Source of the DNA: an uncultured bacterium
GTDB taxonomy: Bacteria; Cyanobacteriota; Vampirovibrionia; Gastranaerophilales; Gastranaerophilaceae
Length of the DNA stretch: 64,000 bases
Assembly: GCA_949284985.1 (NCBI GenBank)
Contig: CASDWY010000029.1
Location: 124,001-188,000 of the forward strand
Direction: 5' to 3'
This document shows, piece by piece, positions 9,667 through 17,507 of this stretch. Below the pieces are notes generated by a model, which searched no databases, was not told the origin of the DNA, and was given only the letters and a program-made list of their open reading frames with translations. Made by a program: the position numbers and the translations under genes. Within the stretch, counting starts at the first letter, position 1. The number at the start of each line of letters is the position of its first letter.

Positions 9667-12033
9667 TTGGAAATGTTAAGAAAAACAGATTACAATACAC
9701 CATATATAAATCATTACAAAAGGCGAGAAATAAGAAGTAGTGCCCAGACATTTGGAACACATAGCTTAAATAACAAGCCTAAGCTTAATATAAATAAATA
9801 TAAGACTAACCATACATATAACAAACAAAAACCCTTGCAAGATAAACAAAAAATATCTTTCAAGGGTTTTACAGTTGAATTTATACCTGCTAATCTTTCC
9901 CGTTTTATGTTTAAAACCTTAAGTGTGCTGAGTGATGAGCAAAAAACACTTTACACAAAATATATAGCAGATTTTAATAAAGCAGCTAAAACCAAAGAAG
10001 CTTTTCGCAAGTTTATTGGGTTGTCTGCAGATATCGCAAGTACAATAAGCAATGAAAATCTTATAAAACTGCCGCAAAAACCACTTATACTTAAGTTTGC
10101 CTCTGTGTTGGTTTCACCAATAACTGTAATTAAAGATTTAGCACTTAAGACTGTTGATAACAAACTGGGTAAAAAATTTCTACCTGTTATTTATGAGAAT
10201 ATTCAAAAAAGAAAAGAATACAGCAAAATTGTAGAAAATTATAAAAATATAGTAGGACTTTCAAATTTTATACGTATTCAAGAAAATCTATACAGAATAA
10301 ATGCTGGGCATGCTCCTATACAAAATGCAGGCAACTTTTTGATACCTGCTGATATTTTAAAAGAAAAGATTAATCTTTTAAGATTCAAATCTGTTAATCC
10401 AGAAAAAGGACAATACTCGACTAAAAATATGCTTTTAACTACCAGAATTGTTTCCGGTAGCGTATATACTGCTTTTTTATCAAATGATGCGTATAACACA
10501 ACAATGAGATACTCAAATAGTGAAAATGATTCTCAAGAACAAAGGCGAGCTCGTGCAAATCAAGAAATTGCTAAAATCGGTATGAATATATATATACAAA
10601 ACATGCTGCTTAGTACATTTGAAAATCAAATTAACAAAAGCATGACCAATGCTCTACTAGCTTCAGGTATAACTGTTGCCGCATCAGAAATAATAGGCCG
10701 TATGCTCGTTGGTCGTCCAATTTTCCCATCTAATAAAGAAAATCTTGATCGTATGGAAGAAAACATGCAAAATAAAAAAGGTGTTCTTGCTGCGATTGGT
10801 CGTTTAATTGCCGGTGATAAACGTAATAAGTTTGTTAAAACAGAACCTGTAGTATTTAACGAGCCTCAAAAACCTTTAATTATTGAAGAAAATAATTTTT
10901 TCCAGAATAATATTTCTGACTTTAGTTCAAATTCAGATTTTTTCAAAAAAAAGGATTTAGTCTCATTTAAAGGACTTGCAAAAGTACCTTATATGTTTGA
11001 TAGAAAATATTTGAAAAATATGTTGGAATTTATTCAACAGCTAGATCCGAACCAAGGAAAAAATATAAATGAAGTATTAGAAAAATCTTTGCAGGGATTA
11101 AAGCAGTTTTCATCACATAATTTTGAAAAAATTTCATTGCCGGAACTCTTAAGTAATAATTCAATAAAATTTATTCCTGTTGGTACTACAGAAACTATAT
11201 TTCAGCGCTTTGTTAATGGTATTTTATCTCCAATTTTCTTTGTAAGTAAATTGGTTAAATCCAGTGCTAGTAGCATAAAAAAAGCTGTTATTCCGATTGA
11301 AGAGGAAATGGCTAAGTCAAAAAACAAAATTGAGTTTAAAAAATACTTAGAAGCAAGACTTCAACTTCCTGTTTGGAAGACATCTCCACTTTCTCCAACG
11401 GAAAAAGAAGTAAAACTTTATAAAGAATTTGTCTCAAGAATGAACAATAGTAAGCTTGAAGTTAATGGAATTAAAAATCTTATACTAACATTGGAAAAAA
11501 GATTCAAGATATTAAAAATAAATCCTGAATCGCCGAGTTATGATGATATTGTTAAAGCAAAGAAAATTTTATCTGATATAGTAACCAAAGCTGATGGGGC
11601 AAATCACGCTGAATATGACGGAAATAAAATTGCCCAACTTAATATTAACCTTTCACGAGCTATCTCAACAATATTTTTAGTTACAGATGCATATAACTTA
11701 ACAATTCAATACTCAAATAATGACAAACGAGAAGCTGTAAAAAGCGCAAAAAGTCGTGCGCTGCAAGAAGCTTCTCGGATAGCTTCTTCTGCGTATATTC
11801 TTGCATTTACACACAGCCTTGTATCAAAGATATACAACGGTTCACTACTCGGTGCAGCAATAACAGTACTATTTACATCAACTGCAAGTGATGCTCTGGC
11901 TCGTGCTGTCGTTGGTGTTCCGATTTTTCGCAAATCACATGATGAGCTGCTTCAAATAGAACAAGAACAGCACAAAACTAAATCTCCTGTTCAAAAAGCT
12001 TTAGCATATCTAATTGGTAAAAAAGTTAGCTAA
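9667..12033 (+). CDS. Large unknown protein with internal duplication and two F-K-G motifs
   Basis: A 788-aa protein of no recognised family. It consists of two related halves. Each opens with an FKG motif: KISFKGF near residue 63 and LVSFKGL near residue 432. Each ends with a similar block: SGSVYTAFLSNDAYNTTMRY, then VGRPIF and AIGRLIAG in the first half, and SRAISTIFLVTDAYNLTIQY, then VGVPIF and ALAYLIGK in the second. The segment between these blocks is weakly hydrophobic in both halves (LLASGITVAAS; LLGAAITVLFTSTAS), so membrane association is possible. There is no signal peptide. A TTG start at 9667 lies 9 nt after AAGGGGA; an ATG at 9673 is the alternative. It is monocistronic between argS and an acetyltransferase gene. 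Confidence 0.75.
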   Translation: MEMLRKTDYNTPYINHYKRREIRSSAQTFGTHSLNNKPKLNINKYKTNHTYNKQKPLQDKQKISFKGFTVEFIPANLSRFMFKTLSVLSDEQKTLYTKYIADFNKAAKTKEAFRKFIGLSADIASTISNENLIKLPQKPLILKFASVLVSPITVIKDLALKTVDNKLGKKFLPVIYENIQKRKEYSKIVENYKNIVGLSNFIRIQENLYRINAGHAPIQNAGNFLIPADILKEKINLLRFKSVNPEKGQYSTKNMLLTTRIVSGSVYTAFLSNDAYNTTMRYSNSENDSQEQRRARANQEIAKIGMNIYIQNMLLSTFENQINKSMTNALLASGITVAASEIIGRMLVGRPIFPSNKENLDRMEENMQNKKGVLAAIGRLIAGDKRNKFVKTEPVVFNEPQKPLIIEENNFFQNNISDFSSNSDFFKKKDLVSFKGLAKVPYMFDRKYLKNMLEFIQQLDPNQGKNINEVLEKSLQGLKQFSSHNFEKISLPELLSNNSIKFIPVGTTETIFQRFVNGILSPIFFVSKLVKSSASSIKKAVIPIEEEMAKSKNKIEFKKYLEARLQLPVWKTSPLSPTEKEVKLYKEFVSRMNNSKLEVNGIKNLILTLEKRFKILKINPESPSYDDIVKAKKILSDIVTKADGANHAEYDGNKIAQLNINLSRAISTIFLVTDAYNLTIQYSNNDKREAVKSAKSRALQEASRIASSAYILAFTHSLVSKIYNGSLLGAAITVLFTSTASDALARAVVGVPIFRKSHDELLQIEQEQHKTKSPVQKALAYLIGKKVS

Positions 12034-12064
12034 TTTATATGATTTTTTATTAAATTAATTATGC

Positions 12065-12084
12065 TATGTTATGTTATGTTATGT
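12065..12084 (+). repeat. Four tandem copies of the pentanucleotide TATGT
   Basis: TATGT is repeated four times without error, ending 2 nt before the GGAGG ribosome-binding site of the acetyltransferase gene. It contains out-of-frame ATG triplets in the leader. A short repeat like this can change copy number by slippage, which would alter leader length. Confidence 0.9.
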
Positions 12085-12097
12085 TTGGAGGTTTATA

Positions 12098-12679
12098 ATG
12101 CAAAATATGCAAAAACAGCAAAATATGTTTTCACCTACAATTAATTTCCCAGAGAATAAAATTGGAGAGCATACAAAAATAGCACATAGCGGATATATTG
12201 GAAAAAATACAGTTATCGGGAAATTTTGTTCTATTGCTGCAAATGTGTCTATTGCTCCATACGAGCATCCTACTCAATATTTATCAAGTTCACCTGAATT
12301 TTTTAAATTATATACAGCAAGAGGCTTAGCTCCTTCAAATGCTTTGGATGATCCATTTGTATTTGAAAATCCCAAAGGGTGTAAGATAGGTAATGATGTT
12401 TTAATAGAAAAAAACGCAGTTATTCTTGATGGTGTAACAGTTGGTGATGGGGCAGTAATTGGCGCAAATAGTACTGTAATTCATGATGTTCCGCCATATG
12501 CTGTTGTTGCAGGCACACCTGCTCGTATCGTTAAATATCGTTTTTCCCAAGAAATAATTGAACGATTAGTAGAAATTAAATGGTGGAATTTGCCTCCTGC
12601 TATGCTAAATAACCTGCCTTATAGAATAGAATCCGCCTTAAATACCTTGGAACAAAGAATTAAAAAACAAAAAAATTGA
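12098..12679 (+). CDS. CatB/Vat-like hexapeptide-repeat acetyltransferase
   Basis: A 193-aa left-handed beta-helix acyltransferase of the xenobiotic/CatB and maltose O-acetyltransferase superfamily. Hexapeptide repeats are visible from [20 protein letters not shown] through [20 protein letters not shown] and [20 protein letters not shown], ending with the family's [15 protein letters not shown] loop between the coils ([14 protein letters not shown]) contains the His expected to be catalytic. The C-terminal helix [11 protein letters not shown] is typical of CatB-like enzymes. The start at 12098 follows GGAGG with a 6-nt spacer. The acceptor (drug, sugar or envelope glycan) cannot be told from the sequence. 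Confidence 0.88.
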   Translation: MQNMQKQQNMFSPTINFPENKIGEHTKIAHSGYIGKNTVIGKFCSIAANVSIAPYEHPTQYLSSSPEFFKLYTARGLAPSNALDDPFVFENPKGCKIGNDVLIEKNAVILDGVTVGDGAVIGANSTVIHDVPPYAVVAGTPARIVKYRFSQEIIERLVEIKWWNLPPAMLNNLPYRIESALNTLEQRIKKQKN

Positions 12680-12684
12680 TTTAA

Positions 12685-14205
12685 TTATACAATTTTAATT
12701 CTACCATCTGTTTTAATTTCAAATGGTTTACCGTTCATTCTTTTTACATAATCTATCATTAATTTGTCTTTGTCAAAATTATAATATTCAATAAAGTTTT
12801 CTTTAGGTTGTCTTAATGAAGGATACAGAACATTTGTTGCACAAAAATCATCAAGAGCTACAGTGTATTTTCTATTTTTGTTGGGATTATTTACATCAAT
12901 TTTTGTTTGAACACCATTTTTATCAATAAAAACAGCATCAATTAATCTTCCATCTTTTGTAACAGTATATCTAATACCAGAAACCTGTAAGTAGCCTGGT
13001 TTTCCTTCACCAACGTTTAATGACTCTGCACCCCATCGTAGAGCTTCCACAAGCTTATCTTCACCAAGTTTATATTTTACCATTCTGTTGCGAAATGGAG
13101 TAATACTTTGCAAATCACGAGCAGTAATTTTTCCTGATGGCAGTCCGCCTCTCATATTTCCGCCCTGTAGCAGTGCAATATCTGTATTTAACTCGTTTCT
13201 CATTGCGTCTGTAGTAAAGTTTGCATATGGATTTTCGCAAGCAAGATTTTCAGGAGGTTCTTGAGCATTTTTTAATACTCCAACTACTTCGCTATTTCCT
13301 AAAATCATATTGTTTAAAATTTTCATGGTAAGGTTTCTGGAATAATCTTTTGACCTACCAACATTATTTTGTGCTCTAATAATTCGTCCATTTCTGTCAA
13401 ACTCAAGGTTTAGCACCCCAAAATGCTTACCGTCTTTTCCTGCTTGAGTTAGTATTACCGGTTCACCTTCAGGTGAATAAAATAAATTTTTACCCTGCTC
13501 TATGTCCTTAAATAGTTCATGCGTATGCCCACCTATAACTACATCTACCCCACTAACTCTCTGCGCTATTTGTTTTTCAAACTCATACCCCGTATGTGAA
13601 AGTACAATAATCTTGTTAACACCTTCTTTTTTAAGTTTATTAACTTCGTCTTGAATTTCAACAAGCGTTTTATTTGGAGTGTCAACGGTTATACCATCAA
13701 CACACTCAGGCAACCGCATTGCCTCAACTAAATCCAGTGGTTGTAAACCGATAATGCCGTATTTCTGATCATTGACTGTTTGAATGTAAGAACGGACCAT
13801 TTTTTGTCTAAGTGGTATATCCTTGTGAAAATTGATGTTTGCTCCAAGAATTTTATATTTAGCATTTTTTACTATATTACTAAGTTTATCTGCATATATA
13901 TCAAATTCATGATTACCTAATGTTGTTGCATTTAATCCAATCAAATTCAAAAATGCAACAGCTGATTTATTTATAGCAGTATCTTCTCCAATAAGAATAT
14001 CACCTGCCGCTACTTTTAGAGCATCAACATTTGGATTTTGTTTAACAAATGTATCAAATGATTGTGCGGCAGTAGCTAAGCTTTCCATCTTTCCTGTTTG
14101 ACCATGAACATCGTTTATATAAAAAATTGACGTCATTGCCGGCTTTGTTTGCGGCGTGACGGTTCCTCCGGAAAAATTAACATTGTGCGGCAATATTTTA
14201 TTCAT
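12685..14205 (-). CDS. 5'-nucleotidase/UshA-family metallophosphatase lacking a signal peptide
   Basis: The N-terminal metallophosphatase domain shows IFYINDVHGQTGK, AAGDILIGEDTA, TTLGNHEFD, VLSHTGYEFE and VIGGHTHELF, the dinuclear-metal ligands of UshA/CD73. The C-terminal 5'-nucleotidase domain starts near residue 310 (ENPYANFTTDAMR) and includes LLQGGNMRGGLPSGKI and ITPFRNRMVKYKL. Length 506 aa is near the family norm. Usual members are periplasmic or cell-wall enzymes that hydrolyse nucleotides. Here the N-terminus is MNKILPHNVNFSGGTVT, with no hydrophobic signal sequence but an F-S-G motif. GGAGG precedes the ATG closely, so the start is secure. Location and natural substrate are open. 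Confidence 0.9.
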   Translation of the reverse strand: MNKILPHNVNFSGGTVTPQTKPAMTSIFYINDVHGQTGKMESLATAAQSFDTFVKQNPNVDALKVAAGDILIGEDTAINKSAVAFLNLIGLNATTLGNHEFDIYADKLSNIVKNAKYKILGANINFHKDIPLRQKMVRSYIQTVNDQKYGIIGLQPLDLVEAMRLPECVDGITVDTPNKTLVEIQDEVNKLKKEGVNKIIVLSHTGYEFEKQIAQRVSGVDVVIGGHTHELFKDIEQGKNLFYSPEGEPVILTQAGKDGKHFGVLNLEFDRNGRIIRAQNNVGRSKDYSRNLTMKILNNMILGNSEVVGVLKNAQEPPENLACENPYANFTTDAMRNELNTDIALLQGGNMRGGLPSGKITARDLQSITPFRNRMVKYKLGEDKLVEALRWGAESLNVGEGKPGYLQVSGIRYTVTKDGRLIDAVFIDKNGVQTKIDVNNPNKNRKYTVALDDFCATNVLYPSLRQPKENFIEYYNFDKDKLMIDYVKRMNGKPFEIKTDGRIKIV

Positions 14206-14282
14206 AAGCCTCCTATGCGTATATTAAGTTGCTAAAACTTATATTTTGCTACTTGAGGTATATTTATTAACAAATATTAACT

Positions 14283-14606
14283 TTAAAACCTGTAATAAAC
14301 ATATCCATATCCCAAAACTAAAACTAATAGTTGAACAAATGTAAAAATCTTAATTGTTTTGTAAGTGACTAATTTCCCAATAATAAAAGGTGATAGCAAG
14401 AGAAAACCTATTACTAATCTATTAACCGCTCCTCCTTTAAAAAGTAAGAAAAAAGCACTAATACAATATAAAACAATAAATACCGTAATAACAGTCGCAT
14501 ATCTGCCAACAATTACAGGATGCTTCTTATCAAAAATAAAAAGATTTCCCAATAAAATTAGCAAAAATAGTAATGCTGTAATAACTAAAAAAACAGTAAC
14601 TAACAT
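14283..14606 (-). CDS. Small four-helix membrane protein, unknown
   Basis: A 107-aa protein consisting almost entirely of four hydrophobic segments: about residues 2-25, 36-56, 62-80 and 86-105. A short Lys/His-containing loop (DKKHPVIVGR) follows the first helix. No family was recognised. Its ATG lies inside the end of the upstream hydrolase gene (7-bp overlap), so it is the last gene of the HAD-aminotransferase-hydrolase unit and is probably translated by coupling. A channel, small carrier or membrane anchor for the unit are all possible. Confidence 0.65.
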   Translation of the reverse strand: MLVTVFLVITALLFLLILLGNLFIFDKKHPVIVGRYATVITVFIVLYCISAFFLLFKGGAVNRLVIGFLLLSPFIIGKLVTYKTIKIFTFVQLLVLVLGYGYVYYRF

Positions 14607-15451
14607 ATTTGAACCCTCTCTTTGCTAATATGTTCAAAATCAGACCATTCTACAGCGTTTAAACAAGCTTTTATAAATTCTGATGCTAATTTATATACGT
14701 AATCTTTTTCGTTATCGTAAAGAACCATATGGTAGCTATCAGTCAAAATTATTTTAGTTTTGTTTTTAGAAGAAATTTTTTTGTAAACAAGTTCAGCACT
14801 TTTTTTACTTGTTAAATCATCTTCAAGAGAGTGAATTATTAATATAGGACAAGTAACTTTTTTTAATGCTTTAATAGTTTTTTTAGAAAGTCTTAAAAGT
14901 TCGTATATACAAGTCATTGGATAATTATCCATTCCAACATCACTTTTTTCCAGCAATTTTTGTACAATTCTTCTGGTTTTCAAATTTTTTATACCGTACG
15001 GTTCGCATTCCGGGTAAGTGTAATAAAATCTAACTATAGTACTCAAACCTATTGGCATTAAAAAGCTATACCAAGGCATTCTCCATCCATCCAAAAATAA
15101 AGTAGTAGAAAGTGAAATAATACCATCAACTTTATCAGGGTATTTTTCTGCTATTGCAAGACAAAGGACCGCACCCAAACATAAACCGGATAAAAACACT
15201 TTTTTATATGTTTTCCTTAGCCGCAAGAACGAATCATATGAAGCTTTTAACCAATCTTCGCAAGTCACACTCATAATTTCCGCAACTTTATCTCCATGAC
15301 CTGGAAGACAGTAAGCAAAAACATCATACCCCTGTGTATACAAAAACTGACCATATTTTTTAAGTTCATATGGGCTACCTGTCATTCCATGAATTAACAA
15401 GATAGCTTTATCAGTTTTTATTTCATGTTTAAACTCAAAATCCAAACTCAA
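14600..15451 (-). CDS. Alpha/beta-hydrolase with cysteine nucleophile (Est30/carboxylesterase-like)
   Basis: The 283-aa protein has the alpha/beta-hydrolase layout of carboxylesterase/monoacylglycerol lipase types. The oxyanion strand is AILLIHGMTGSPYELK (residues 17-32), followed by GYDVFAYCLPGHG. The nucleophile elbow is SGLCLGAVLC. A Cys codon (TGT) near residue 91 takes the place of the usual Ser. The expected acid (SLEDDLT, about 211) and His (DSYHMVLYD, about 241) are present, so a Cys-His-Asp triad as in dienelactone hydrolases is plausible. The start is a TTG 2 bp after the aminotransferase stop, with AAAGG upstream. It overlaps the following membrane-protein gene. Substrate unknown. 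Confidence 0.82.
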   Translation of the reverse strand: MSLDFEFKHEIKTDKAILLIHGMTGSPYELKKYGQFLYTQGYDVFAYCLPGHGDKVAEIMSVTCEDWLKASYDSFLRLRKTYKKVFLSGLCLGAVLCLAIAEKYPDKVDGIISLSTTLFLDGWRMPWYSFLMPIGLSTIVRFYYTYPECEPYGIKNLKTRRIVQKLLEKSDVGMDNYPMTCIYELLRLSKKTIKALKKVTCPILIIHSLEDDLTSKKSAELVYKKISSKNKTKIILTDSYHMVLYDNEKDYVYKLASEFIKACLNAVEWSDFEHISKERVQIC

Positions 15452-15453
15452 CT

Positions 15454-16839
15454 TTAATCAAACCTTTTGAAAAGCTGGTCTAACAAGTCTATTGCCATAT
15501 CAATTTCTTCATTTGTAATATACAAAGATGGAACAAGAGTAATTATGTTTTTATAAAAACCACCATTATTTAATACAAGACCGCATTTTTTACCGTTATA
15601 TATTAAATCACCCTTTAAACCTTCTTCTTGAATAGCATCACAAAGTTTTTTATTTGGTGTAAAACCGTCCTTTTCTGTAATCTCTATTCTTAAAGCAAAG
15701 CCAATTCCTCCTACGTCCCCAATATTTTTATATTTTGCTTTTAATGCTTTGAGCCCTTCCATAAATCTTGCACTTTTAATAGGAATATCGTGTTCAAAAT
15801 CTGCCTGTTGCTCTTCTACAATAGACATTACCTCATAACCAGCACGCATGCCTATTGGGTTTGAAGCATATGTAGAATGCGCACTTCCGGGAACAAATAC
15901 ATCAGGAGCAATATATTTTTCTTTTGCCCAAAAACCCGCTAGTGGGTTCATTCCATTTGTTATTGATTTTGCAAAAGTCATAACATCCGGAGTTATACCA
16001 AAATGTTCTATTGCCCACAATTTACCTGTTCTAAACATGCCCATTTGTATTTCATCGATAACAAGCATAATACCAAACTCATCAAGAACTTTTTTAAGTT
16101 CTTTGAAATATCCTGCAGGAGGGTTAATATATCCACCTGTTCCCAAGCAAGGCTCTGCAATAAATGCTTTATATTCACATTCGCCAGTTGCTTTATCATA
16201 AAATGAATTATATTCACTTTCAAAGTTTTTCGCAAATTGTTTTACGCAATAAAAATCGCAGTTTTCGCATTTTTTACCATAATGGCAGCGGAAACAATAT
16301 GGGAAAGGAACAAATTGAGCTCTATCTCCAAAATGTCCATATCTTTCTCTATAACGAAAGCTAGAAGTAATGCAACTTGCACCTATTGTTCTCCCATGAT
16401 AACCACCCATAAATGCAAACATTCCATTTCTGTGGGTATAATTTCTAACCAGTTTGATAGCATCTTCAATTGCTTGTGCACCACCTATATTAAAATGGAC
16501 TCTGCCTTTTTCACCAAATCTTTTGTAATTCGCATCTGCAATTTTTTTAGCGAGCATCGGTTTATAATCATAAATAAATTTTGGTGTAATTTGCGGCATT
16601 GTATTTAACTGATCTATAACTGCATTTATAATTCTTTTGTTTTTATATCCAAAATTGCAAGTAGCGTACCACATTTGCAAGTCGAGGTATGGAATATCTT
16701 TTGCGTCATACATAAAAGATCCTTCACAAGCTCTAAAAACTTTAGGATCTTTTGAATAGTGTACAGTATCTCCAAATGAACAATACTCACTATCCATTTT
16801 TTTAATTTGTTCATCAGACATTAAGTCCAAGTCTATCAT
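15454..16839 (-). CDS. Class III PLP-dependent aminotransferase
   Basis: Fold-type I, omega-aminotransferase-like enzyme of 461 aa. Landmarks are FNIGGAQAIEDAIKLVRNYT (cofactor phosphate site), GGYHGRTIGAS, the cofactor Asp near 262 in LVIDEIQMGMFRTGK, and the Schiff-base Lys near 291 in TFAKSITNGMNPLAG. A Cys-rich insertion around residues 182-198 (YCFRCHYGKKCENCDFYC) could bind a metal, as seen in some class III aminotransferases. The ATG follows GAGGT at 8-nt spacing and overlaps the upstream HAD gene by 26 bp. The pairing with a small-molecule phosphatase suggests an amino-alcohol or amino-acid pathway (inference). The substrate cannot be named. Confidence 0.9.
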   Translation of the reverse strand: MIDLDLMSDEQIKKMDSEYCSFGDTVHYSKDPKVFRACEGSFMYDAKDIPYLDLQMWYATCNFGYKNKRIINAVIDQLNTMPQITPKFIYDYKPMLAKKIADANYKRFGEKGRVHFNIGGAQAIEDAIKLVRNYTHRNGMFAFMGGYHGRTIGASCITSSFRYRERYGHFGDRAQFVPFPYCFRCHYGKKCENCDFYCVKQFAKNFESEYNSFYDKATGECEYKAFIAEPCLGTGGYINPPAGYFKELKKVLDEFGIMLVIDEIQMGMFRTGKLWAIEHFGITPDVMTFAKSITNGMNPLAGFWAKEKYIAPDVFVPGSAHSTYASNPIGMRAGYEVMSIVEEQQADFEHDIPIKSARFMEGLKALKAKYKNIGDVGGIGFALRIEITEKDGFTPNKKLCDAIQEEGLKGDLIYNGKKCGLVLNNGGFYKNIITLVPSLYITNEEIDMAIDLLDQLFKRFD

Positions 16840-17467
16840 TTTTTATTACCTCGTAAAATGTATTATACTCAATAAAATCAATGTTTTTTTCCTTACAATA
16901 GTTCAAAAGTCTGTGTTTTGCAAACAAATAATCAGCTTTATCACAAACACAAAAGTCGGATACACTATCACCTACATAAAAAATTGTATTGTAAATCTTT
17001 TTAAAAGTATTCACAATTTTGCATTTACAAGTTCCTGATTCTTTTTTGCAATCAGTAGATATATTTGGAAACTTCATTGTAAATACCCCGTTATTAAATT
17101 CAAGATGATTTGTGTATATTTCGATATCATTTATACCGTTATGCTCAAGTATAGTTCGTATAATCAGGTCAAATCCGTCGCTAACTATAGCCACTTTAAT
17201 GCCTTTAGATTTAGCTAAATTATAAAACTCCGAAAAATAATCATCAATCTCAACTGACCTAAGAAACCTATATAGTTCTTCTTCTGTCATTCCATCTATT
17301 AAATCAAATTGTTTACGTATACATTCTCTAGAGCCGATCTCTCCCTCAAACCATTTCTTTTCCCATATATGCCAATCCGGGTGTGCATATCGCTCTAAAA
17401 AAACGTCTAATGTATCTCTTTTGGTTATTGTTCCATCAAAGTCACAAATTACTATTTTTTTGTCCAT
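16814..17467 (-). CDS. HAD-superfamily phosphatase (MtnX/phosphoserine-phosphatase-like)
   Basis: A 217-aa haloacid-dehalogenase phosphatase. Motif I is ICDFDGTITKRDTLD with the nucleophile/acid pair Asp9 and Asp11. Motif II is VAIVSDGFD. The end motif is FYVGDSVSDFCVCDKAD. A small helical cap (residues about 30-80, HPDWHIWEKKWFEGEIGSRE) resembles that of MtnX and PHOSPHO1-like enzymes. A Cys-rich segment (CKKESGTCKCK) lies in the middle. It is the first gene of a tightly overlapping unit with a class III aminotransferase, a hydrolase and a membrane protein. No other methionine-salvage gene is nearby, so a true MtnX role is doubtful. Confidence 0.85.
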   Translation of the reverse strand: MDKKIVICDFDGTITKRDTLDVFLERYAHPDWHIWEKKWFEGEIGSRECIRKQFDLIDGMTEEELYRFLRSVEIDDYFSEFYNLAKSKGIKVAIVSDGFDLIIRTILEHNGINDIEIYTNHLEFNNGVFTMKFPNISTDCKKESGTCKCKIVNTFKKIYNTIFYVGDSVSDFCVCDKADYLFAKHRLLNYCKEKNIDFIEYNTFYEVIKNDRLGLNV

Positions 17468-17507
17468 TCAGTTATAGTACTACAAATCAATAGTAAAAAC
17501 AAAAAGT

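Noticed and set aside
15848-16608. Several antisense frames inside the class III aminotransferase gene
   Set aside because: They have no ribosome-binding sites or recognisable motifs, and the opposite strand encodes a full conserved enzyme.
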